This document shows positions 1-6,019 of a stretch of DNA of 42,926 nt, piece after piece (the first letter of the stretch is position 1; each line of letters starts with the position of its first letter). Below the pieces are notes generated by a model, which was not told the origin of the DNA, made no database searches, and saw only the letters and a program-made list of their open reading frames with translations. The DNA is taken from contig NZ_JAAXYC010000033.1 in the NCBI RefSeq assembly GCF_018619185.1, positions 1 to 42,926 on the forward strand, read 5' to 3'. The DNA comes from Streptomyces sp. McG3 (GTDB lineage Bacteria; Actinomycetota; Actinomycetes; Streptomycetales; Streptomycetaceae). The translations under genes and the position numbers were made by a program.

Positions 1-408
1 CCCTCCGCCCCGCCCTCCGCGGCAACGCCACCGCAGCGGCGACTGGTTGAGCAGGTCAACGCGCTGAGGAAACGCAATGGGTGTGCGGAGTTGATCGTGG
101 ACGCCCGTCTCACCGGGGTTGCTGAGCGGCACGCCGCGGACATGGCGGCGCACCGGCGCGTGGATCACACGGATTCAGCCGGGCGCGACACCGCCGAACG
201 CGTGCGCGGTGCCGGATACGCGTGGTCCGCCGTCGGCGAGACCCTCGTCCATGGTCCGCGGAACCCGGAGGCCGCCGTGGACAGATGGATGCGAGAATCA
301 GGCCAGAACCCGCAATTTGTGAACTGCGCCTACCGACACGTGGGGGTAGGTCGCGTCGAGTCGCCGAGCGGGCCGTACTGGGCTCAGGTTCTCGCCACGC
401 CGAGCTGA
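1..408 (+). CDS. CAP-domain (SCP/PR1-like) protein, 3' part only
   Basis: The reading frame is open from the first base of the window, so the 5' end of the gene lies outside. The visible part has a Pro/Ala-rich linker (PSAPPSAATPPQ), then VNALRKRNGC and a CAP fold. Recognisable CAP features are the helix with HAADMAAHRRVDHTD, the GETLVHG strand where the family has GENI, and the C-terminal CAYRHVGVGR...YWAQVLA, which matches the usual G-x-YWxQxF end. Bacterial CAP proteins are mostly exported and of unclear activity. The Pro-rich linker suggests a secreted or anchored protein, but no signal peptide can be seen because the start is missing. The two cysteines (in NGC and NCAY) could form a disulfide. 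Confidence 0.8.
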   Translation, partial: PSAPPSAATPPQRRLVEQVNALRKRNGCAELIVDARLTGVAERHAADMAAHRRVDHTDSAGRDTAERVRGAGYAWSAVGETLVHGPRNPEAAVDRWMRESGQNPQFVNCAYRHVGVGRVESPSGPYWAQVLATPS

Positions 409-661
409 TATGCAACTGCGGGCCACATGAAAAGAGCGCCGACGCGCGCGTCATCCAGCCCCGTGAGCGTTCACGTCGCGCTGGGTGTACTCCTTTTCGA
501 GGCAGCGAACCAACGGTCAAAATCGAAAAGCTTCCTGCGGCATCCCTGCCCTGCGCCGTTGCCAGTCAACAAAGCGTTTCTCTATGCTCAAGTGGCATGT
601 TCAAGAAATGACATGAAGGCCTCCTTGGCCACCCCCACGTTTTGGTATAGAGGAGTCTGCT

Positions 662-772
662 GTGAGCAAATGCCTTTCCGTGACTGTGATCTTCGGGGAA
701 CGGAACGCAGGCGGACCGCGATTCGTCGGCATCCAGAGTCCCGGCCTCCTGGCGTGGGCCGGGACGTCTTGA
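662..772 (+). CDS. possible 36-residue leader/microprotein ORF coupled to the JAMM-like gene
   Basis: A GTG start at 662 is preceded by GAGGAG (650-655) at good spacing. The frame reads MSKCLSVTVIFGERNAGG and continues to a TGA at 770-772, which overlaps the ATG (772) of the next gene as TGATG. The overlap suggests translational coupling. The TATAGA at 646-651 could be a -10 element, but it overlaps the ribosome-binding site, so both cannot serve the same transcript. I recognise no family. Third-position GC is lower than in neighbouring genes, so coding status is uncertain. Confidence 0.35.
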   Translation: MSKCLSVTVIFGERNAGGPRFVGIQSPGLLAWAGTS

Positions 773-1419
773 TGGCCGAGGGCAGTACAGCGGTCGGGCA
801 GCTGTTGCAGGGCTTCGACGAAATGAATCTTCCGGCCTCGGTGTTGTTCTCCGCAGCGGCTCTCGACACCTTCCTGGAAGCCGCTTCGGACGTCTACGAC
901 CGCATCACTCCGTGCGATCCCCTGCCATGTTTCGCCGTTCTCCTGGGAACAGGCGACAGGGAACAGTGGTTCGTGGAGGACGTGGCCTTCGGCGAAAACG
1001 TCCGCGGTGTCCATCCGAGCGCCCGGGAGGAGTTCCAGGAGTCCATCGTGCCGCGGTTCGGGCCCGCCTACGAGAACCCGGTGCGGGCCTGGTGGCTAGA
1101 CCCGCAGGACCTCCTGCGGATCACGAGGGAGGGCGAGAACGGCGGGCTCGACGTGCTCGGGTCCATACACATGCATCCCGACTGGCACCGCATCGGTCCG
1201 GAGGCGGCCCGCGCGCATCCGCTGGACGAGCAGCCGACGGAGATGGACGCCTACGTGTTCCGTAACACGGCCTGGCCGGTGAACGTGGTCTGCTACCTCC
1301 AACGCGACGACGGAATCTACTGCTATGCCCTGTCGGCCTGGGACGCGGACTGCCGGGCTGTCGCCCTCCGACTGCGCCGGCCTGCCCGGGTCCCCGGGAT
1401 CGGTGATGACCGTGCATGA
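772..1419 (+). CDS. JAMM/MPN-like (Mov34 family) protein
   Basis: 215 residues from the ATG that overlaps the stop of the preceding short ORF. The frame is open further upstream (ATG 670), but that part does not look like protein. The core resembles the JAB1/MPN isopeptidase-type fold: LPASVLFSAAALDTFLEA at the start, a central strand pair, then LDVLGSIHMHPDW, which fits the metal-binding HxHP, and later QPTEMDAY in place of the usual SxxD. Two features are off-consensus. The Glu expected in the first strand is not evident (PCFAVLLG), and the gap between HxHP and the Asp is much longer than usual. It may therefore bind metal differently or be inactive. No ubiquitin-like or E1-like gene is nearby. 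It overlaps the next gene by 14 bases. Confidence 0.6.
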   Translation: MAEGSTAVGQLLQGFDEMNLPASVLFSAAALDTFLEAASDVYDRITPCDPLPCFAVLLGTGDREQWFVEDVAFGENVRGVHPSAREEFQESIVPRFGPAYENPVRAWWLDPQDLLRITREGENGGLDVLGSIHMHPDWHRIGPEAARAHPLDEQPTEMDAYVFRNTAWPVNVVCYLQRDDGIYCYALSAWDADCRAVALRLRRPARVPGIGDDRA

Positions 1420-1813
1420 TGACGTCTCCTTGCGCGCCGTGTGGCGGACGATGGCCGAAGCGTGGAGCTCGGGCGACGCTGTGCTGTTCGGCAGCGTCTT
1501 CGCCGAGGACGTCGACTTCGTGACGGTCCGGGGCGAGGAACTCCACGGCCGACAACAGGTCGTGGACCGTCATGCTCACCTTTTCGCCACCGTCCACCGC
1601 GGCACCCGGCTGGAGGCCGACGTCCGCCCGGTCCGTGAAGTGGCTGACGACACATGGTTGGTCCATGCCGTCACCTTGATACGTCCGTCGGGATACGCCA
1701 CCCACGCGCAGGCCCTCGTGATCCGTACGGCAGGCGCCTGGACGATCACCGCCTTCCATAACATGGAGTTCAGCGATGTCGAGCTCCCCCCGCCCACGGG
1801 AGAACGCTCATGA
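1406..1813 (+). CDS. SnoaL-like / SgcJ-EcaC family protein (NTF2 fold)
   Basis: 135 residues from ATG 1406; a GTG immediately before it (1403) is an equivalent start. It has the cone-shaped NTF2-like pattern: an N-terminal helix (RAVWRTMAEAWSSGDA), FAEDVDFVTVRGEELHGRQQV, which is the typical DUF4440/SgcJ strand-turn, a middle section with R-x-V-x-x-V-x-D-D-T-W, and the closing GAWTITAFHNMEF. Family members are small enzymes or ligand-binding proteins, and no substrate can be read from the sequence. The start lies inside the JAMM-like gene and the stop overlaps the next start (ATGA), so 772-2187 is probably one transcript. Confidence 0.8.
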   Translation: MTVHDDVSLRAVWRTMAEAWSSGDAVLFGSVFAEDVDFVTVRGEELHGRQQVVDRHAHLFATVHRGTRLEADVRPVREVADDTWLVHAVTLIRPSGYATHAQALVIRTAGAWTITAFHNMEFSDVELPPPTGERS

Positions 1814-2187
1814 CGCGCCCACGCCTTCGCCACCTTGCCCTGGTCGTTCAGGACGCAGCCGCTACGGCTGCCTTCTATCGAGAGACCTTGGGCATGGAGC
1901 AGTTTCACGCGGATCCGGACGGCAGCAGGTTCCTCACCGACGGATACATCAATCTGGCCCTGATCCAGCAGCGCCTCGACTCGGACGTACCTGCCGGGTT
2001 CAACCACTTCGGTTTCGAGGTCGCCGATGTCGAAGACACCATGGACCTCATGACGGCTCGTGGTGCCCCCCGCCCTGAGCGACGCAGCGGCAACCGCCCC
2101 TTCGCCGAGTACCGGGCGACGGACCCGGAAGGGAACTGGTTCGATCTGTCGGAGCACGGGTTCCTGCCGCCGGAGCGCGAGAGCTGA
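1810..2187 (+). CDS. VOC-superfamily (glyoxalase/bleomycin-resistance fold) protein
   Basis: 125 residues, ATG overlapping the preceding TGA. The two beta-alpha-beta-beta-beta modules of the vicinal-oxygen-chelate fold are clear: RLRHLALVVQDAAATAAFYRETLGM at the N-terminus and FNHFGFEVADVEDTM through DPEGNWFDLSEHGF at the C-terminus. Candidate metal ligands are the His of LRHLAL, the His of FNHFGF and the Glu of LSEHGF. Members are small dioxygenases, isomerases or binding proteins, and the substrate is not predictable here. It is the last gene of the JAMM-SnoaL-VOC group and is followed by a strong hairpin. Confidence 0.85.
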   Translation: MTRPRLRHLALVVQDAAATAAFYRETLGMEQFHADPDGSRFLTDGYINLALIQQRLDSDVPAGFNHFGFEVADVEDTMDLMTARGAPRPERRSGNRPFAEYRATDPEGNWFDLSEHGFLPPERES

Positions 2188-2217
2188 CCAGGAGTGTCGG
2201 GACACCGGAACAGCGAT

Positions 2218-2253
2218 GTCGGCCGCGGGTCCCAACCGGGAACCGCGGCCGAC
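2218..2253 (+). terminator. intrinsic hairpin terminator after the VOC gene
   Basis: The 11-bp perfect stem GTCGGCCGCGG / CCGCGGCCGAC encloses a further TCCC/GGGA pairing around an AACC loop. It lies 30 bases after the stop codon. There is no U-tract, which is normal for actinobacterial terminators. Confidence 0.75.
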
Positions 2254-2631
2254 CTGTTGGTCGCCGCCTCGTGCGACATCAGCCGGTACCCAACGGCCGC
2301 GGACGCAGTCGTGAGGATCTCGGACCTGACACTGTGACCCCGATGGCCAGGGCCGGGCATCCACATGCACGGCGAACGCCGAGCGGCCCTCCACAGTTGT
2401 CCCCGGACTTTGTAGAGAGGCCGAGGGCCGGACGGCCTTGTCGCCGGGTTTTCAGATAGGGCAGAGTGCGTGCTGCGGAGCGAGAATGTTGTGGCGGCCC
2501 GGCAGGCATCCCCAGTGATGCACCCGGACTGGATGCCGGGGCCCACAGTTTTCCGATTCTCCGGAACGCCTGCCGCCCTACGGAAGGTATTTAGGGAGCT
2601 CCGGGTGAGTAGCCAAGCTCGCCCTCGTTCA
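2254..2631. other. intergenic region, no gene recognised
   Basis: About 380 bases between the terminator and the 3' end of the XRE regulator gene on the opposite strand. Short open frames exist on both strands but show no recognisable protein, start-site signal or codon bias. Confidence 0.5.
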
Positions 2632-3591
2632 TCAGGCAAGGCCCCACGCCATACCGTGCACGCCCGGCGCGCACCGCGTAACCAGGAAATGCGCGCGGTC
2701 CGGAGCGTTCATCGCCAGGCACTTATCTGTGAGGGGTGAGGCTCCGATCTGTTCGCTGTAGACGTGTCTGCAGGATCTCGGTGGCGCAGAGGAATGGAAT
2801 CGGGTTTCCAGTAGGTATTCGCGCACTGGCGATCCCTCCCAACGGCCGTAATGTGTTGACGGGTTGCCTGACGGCGTGACCTCGATGGTGTAACTGGTGA
2901 CTTCTGTGGCGAGCTTGGCGAGCACATGGCCGAAATGAACATCGATGACCAGGAGGTTCAGGTCTTTCATGTACACGCTTCGTTCTACATATCCGGAAGT
3001 GACACTGATGTGTGGGGGCTCGTTTGCCTCGTGGTCGATAATATGAGCGAAAGTTGCCCGGGTAGCTCCGTGTCGATGTGCCCGGAGGACGGTGGTCGAC
3101 GCCACCGCAGTCACCGCGCCGTCCGCCCCGACTCTGACCACTTCGTTGGCGATGAGTGCCTGTGTCCGCTGGTCCGCGTCACGCAGTACGGCAGCCAGCC
3201 CGTCTCCCATGACCGTTTCCACGTGACCGTGGGGGCCCGGATTCCGCCGAGGACTGTCCGCGACCCTGCCACGAGGCTTCCGCGGACCGAGCAGAGAGCG
3301 CAGCGTGCCGTCCGACAGGCCGAGCAACTCGTCCAGCGCGTCCAGGGCGCGCAGCGAGCGGGCGTGTTCGGGACGACGGTGACCGCGCTGCCAACTGCTC
3401 AGCGTCGCCGGGCTGACGAAAAGCCCCTGGGTTCGCAGACGCTCGCTCACGCGGTCCAACGGCAGCCCGCTCCTGCGCAACGCCGTCCGCAGTGTTGCTG
3501 GAAACGCGTCGTCTGCGGGGTCCCCGCTGCCACCGGGGACGACGGTGGACGACTCCGTTGCGTTGTAGCCGTCATGCATCGTGCTGAGCAT
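2632..3591 (-). CDS. XRE-type helix-turn-helix regulator with unknown C-terminal domain
   Basis: 319 residues from the ATG at 3591, which has an AAAGGCGGG-type ribosome site six bases upstream; the frame is open further upstream without protein character. After a short N-terminal tail, residues about 25-95 form the helix-turn-helix (LRTALRRSGLPLDRVSERL, FVSPATLSSWQRGHRRPE, then SLRALDALDELLGL). The remainder (about 220 residues) resembles the conserved C-terminal part of a Streptomyces-type regulator family whose ligand is unknown to me. It contains a histidine-rich stretch (LRAHRHGATRATFAHIIDHE) and a Cys close to the end. It is divergent from the peptidoglycan-binding gene. Confidence 0.75.
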   Translation of the reverse strand: MLSTMHDGYNATESSTVVPGGSGDPADDAFPATLRTALRRSGLPLDRVSERLRTQGLFVSPATLSSWQRGHRRPEHARSLRALDALDELLGLSDGTLRSLLGPRKPRGRVADSPRRNPGPHGHVETVMGDGLAAVLRDADQRTQALIANEVVRVGADGAVTAVASTTVLRAHRHGATRATFAHIIDHEANEPPHISVTSGYVERSVYMKDLNLLVIDVHFGHVLAKLATEVTSYTIEVTPSGNPSTHYGRWEGSPVREYLLETRFHSSAPPRSCRHVYSEQIGASPLTDKCLAMNAPDRAHFLVTRCAPGVHGMAWGLA

Positions 3592-3807
3592 CGGTTGCCC
3601 GCCTTTCATGCCTCCTGCGCCCGGACCGGTCCTGCCCGGGCGTCCACGCTTCGGAGACAGGTCAAGGTCGGTCCGACAACGAAAACCGGGCGGGCGGGTC
3701 CCCTGGCCAATGACCTGGCCCACCACTGACCGGTGTCCGGACGCTGCGAGCCACGCGTCCAGCTACCCTGCGGCCTGCTACCGAGGCCGCCGGCTTACGG
3801 AGGACCG

Positions 3808-4812
3808 TTGACTGAGGTGAACCGAGACTCTCACCGCAGTGCCGAGGGCCCTGACAAGGGAGGGCCGTCGCTGGTGGGTACGACATGTCCCGAGTGCGGT
3901 ACGGACCTCGGGCCGCACTGGCCCGGCGGGCCGGAGTGTGATTGCGTCTGGAGTGCCGTGTCACAACTGCGCCGTGCGCGGCAGGCCGGCCAGCGGACGG
4001 GCTCCGAGGGAGTTCCCCCAACGCTCTTTCCGGAACTGCGGCGCGCTGCCGAATGCGACGTCTTCGTCGAGCATCCGCAGGAGCACGCGCCCGGCGCGGT
4101 GGCCCGGCCACACGGGGACGCCGGGACGAGTCCGAGGCTGCGGCGCGTGCCGGGTAGCACCGCCGACCGGTCGGTTCGCCCCGGGCGGGCCCGCAACTCT
4201 GGCCGTGTCTCGCTTCGGACCGTAGCCGTCATGGTCGCGGCGGCCGGTGCCGCCGGGATGGCGGTCGTCGGTGTTCTTCTGATGACCGACAACCACGAAC
4301 CGGCAACGGCGGGTGAGGAACCGCGCCTGTCCTCCTCAATGGCCCCGCCCCCAGGCCCCTCGGAGTCGGCATCTCGGCCAACATCCACCGCCGTTCCCGC
4401 CGCCCCCACCACCGCGTCCTCCCGCTCGAAGCCCTCAGCCTCCGCCGAGCCGTCGATCAGCCCAGCGGCTTCTGCCTCTCCCGCTCCGACCATGACGGAA
4501 CAGCCACGCGGAACACGACTGCCCTCACCATCCGCCGAGCCACTGCGATTCGGGGCCACGGGCGCGGCCGTGGAGGAGCTGCAGTTGAGGCTGACGCAGT
4601 TGTCGGCGTACCAGGGCCCGATCGACGCCGAGTACGGAATTGACCTCGCCCTGGCGGTCGGACAGTACCAGCGGACCCGCAAAATCGAGACCGACCGTCC
4701 CGGGCACTACGGCCCCGGTACGCGTGCGCGTCTTGAAGCGGAGACACAGTCGCCCCACCCGCAGCTCCAGGACGATGGCGCCGCCGGTAACGACCAGCGG
4801 AGCGGCGAGTGA
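3808..4812 (+). CDS. membrane-anchored peptidoglycan-binding protein with N-terminal zinc-ribbon-like motif
   Basis: 334 residues from TTG 3808, chosen because GGAGG lies four bases upstream; GTG 3817 is an alternative. Order of parts: a cytoplasmic N-terminus with CPECG...CDC spacing (two short Cys clusters, possible zinc binding) near residues 25-45; one transmembrane segment (VAVMVAAAGAAGMAVVGVLL) near residue 175; a long Ser/Pro/Ala linker that would span the wall; and a C-terminal PG_binding_1 domain starting LRFGATGAAVEELQLRL and ending HYGPGTRARLE. Topology is therefore type II, with the peptidoglycan-binding domain outside. The combination suggests a structural or sensing protein linking cytoplasm and wall. 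No catalytic domain is present. Confidence 0.8.
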   Translation: MTEVNRDSHRSAEGPDKGGPSLVGTTCPECGTDLGPHWPGGPECDCVWSAVSQLRRARQAGQRTGSEGVPPTLFPELRRAAECDVFVEHPQEHAPGAVARPHGDAGTSPRLRRVPGSTADRSVRPGRARNSGRVSLRTVAVMVAAAGAAGMAVVGVLLMTDNHEPATAGEEPRLSSSMAPPPGPSESASRPTSTAVPAAPTTASSRSKPSASAEPSISPAASASPAPTMTEQPRGTRLPSPSAEPLRFGATGAAVEELQLRLTQLSAYQGPIDAEYGIDLALAVGQYQRTRKIETDRPGHYGPGTRARLEAETQSPHPQLQDDGAAGNDQRSGE

Positions 4813-4937
4813 AGCGACAGACGAAACACCCGTCAGCAAAGAAGCTCCGTACAACTTTCTGTTGTCGCTCTTCGCCGCCGGGGTCTCCTGCTGTGTCCCC
4901 AGTAGTTCGTCCCTCCGAAGATCGACGAGGAGAAACG

Positions 4938-5177
4938 ATGTCGCATCACAAGGTCTTGCCCCGGCAGGCCGCTCACCGCAAGGTGACCCACAACAAGCCG
5001 CGACGTCTTGGAGCGACCCTCGTCACCGTGGCAACCGAGGTCATACGCCCCCATGGGAGGCGCCGTGCTCGGCGGAGATCCGGTTTGGACATACCACCGG
5101 GCGACCGCTTCTGCTGGAGACGTTTCGTTCTCGACCATCACCGGCACTGCACTTGCACGCCAGTTTCACCGTCGTGA
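4938..5177 (+). CDS. small basic ORF, possibly a frameshifted remnant
   Basis: ATG 4938 has a good ribosome site (GAGGAG, a few bases upstream). The 79-residue product begins MSHHKVLPRQAAHRKVTHNK and then runs into LGATLVTVATEV, like the start of an exported protein. After about residue 38 it turns Arg-rich and loses character. The +1 frame from about 5050 onward reads more protein-like (GGAVLGGDPVWTYHRATA...). This fits either a single-base frameshift or a spurious ORF. The rest of 4813-5369 shows nothing else recognisable. Confidence 0.3.
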   Translation: MSHHKVLPRQAAHRKVTHNKPRRLGATLVTVATEVIRPHGRRRARRRSGLDIPPGDRFCWRRFVLDHHRHCTCTPVSPS

Positions 5178-5369
5178 GAAGCGCTGTAAATCATCCCTGT
5201 GCACATCCGGGATGTTAATCACGGAGTCCGGAACGAACCGTGAGGGCAGGCAAAGGCCTCGCACGGTGGTGAGGCTGAGGGGTGGCGATCCTGGCCGCCG
5301 GTGCCCCGGATTCGACGGGAAACCCTTGCGGCCGGGATCGTTCGTCGTCGCCGTGCGCTCGGGGTGGCG

Positions 5370-5789
5370 TCACAGCAGTGGCGAGAGAAGCGTGTCGGGG
5401 GCCGGTGGCCGGCCGTCACTGGCGGCGACGGAACGCGGGCGGCGGAGTCGAGGCAGCTCCAGGACAGTGCAGCCGCTGTCGGTGAGGCGCCCCATCAGCC
5501 CCTCCGCTTCTTGTGCTCGTCTGTCGAACACCCACGGTCCCGTGACCAGCACGGTGCGGTACCAACCGGCCTGGACAGCGCTGACCAGGGCCTCGAAGCG
5601 GCAGAGAGGCGAGCCGGACCGGGCCCCGTTGTCGGAGTACACGGCGGGCTCGAACAGATTCAGTTGTCGTGCGTAGTCGGTCAGGGCGAGCCGGTGACTT
5701 TCCATGGCCCATATGTCGTAAGGGAAGCAGCGCAGGTAGATTGCGCAACCCGTGCCGGGTGCCGGAAACAGCTCGCTGGACATCGCCAT
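5370..5789 (-). CDS. serine-recombinase-like (resolvase N-terminal fold) protein lacking the catalytic serine
   Basis: 139 residues from ATG 5789, with AGGAG four bases upstream; a second in-frame ATG at 5783 is possible. The sequence follows the resolvase catalytic-domain outline: CAIYLRCFPYD at the position of the usual YxRVSSxxQ, a helix (LALTDYARQLNL), an EPAVYSDNGARSGSPLCRFEAL segment like the family's Y-x-D-x-G-x-S-G-x-x-x-x-RP, and VQAGWYRTVLV. The nucleophilic Ser of the first strand is replaced (C-F), and there is no DNA-binding domain, so it should not recombine DNA. Such stand-alone, Ser-less proteins recur in Streptomyces; their role is unknown to me. It is divergent from the LAL gene. 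Confidence 0.65.
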   Translation of the reverse strand: MAMSSELFPAPGTGCAIYLRCFPYDIWAMESHRLALTDYARQLNLFEPAVYSDNGARSGSPLCRFEALVSAVQAGWYRTVLVTGPWVFDRRAQEAEGLMGRLTDSGCTVLELPRLRRPRSVAASDGRPPAPDTLLSPLL

Positions 5790-6019
5790 CAATCTCCTGT
5801 GTCGGAAGATGTCGCCCTTTCGAAAACATCCAAGCTCCGAACGGGGATGCGTAGCAATGAGGGAACGGTAGGGGATCGGTCCGGGCCCGATAAACGGGTG
5901 GCGTTCCCGCGCCGGCGTCATGCCCTGGTGTGGGCGCGACGCAGAGCGCGTGCGGTGGCGGGGTGCTTCACTGGAAGTGGCCGAACCCGTGGGGGCAGGG
6001 ATGTCCCGGAGGGCTGTGG

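Noticed and set aside
646..651. TATAGA as -10 of a promoter for the JAMM group
   Set aside because: Overlaps the ribosome site and its nearest -35-like sequence (TTGGCC) is only 15 bases away; too weak to list as a promoter.
2279..2739. Short open frames in the gap before the XRE gene
   Set aside because: No recognisable product, start signal or codon pattern; treated as noncoding.
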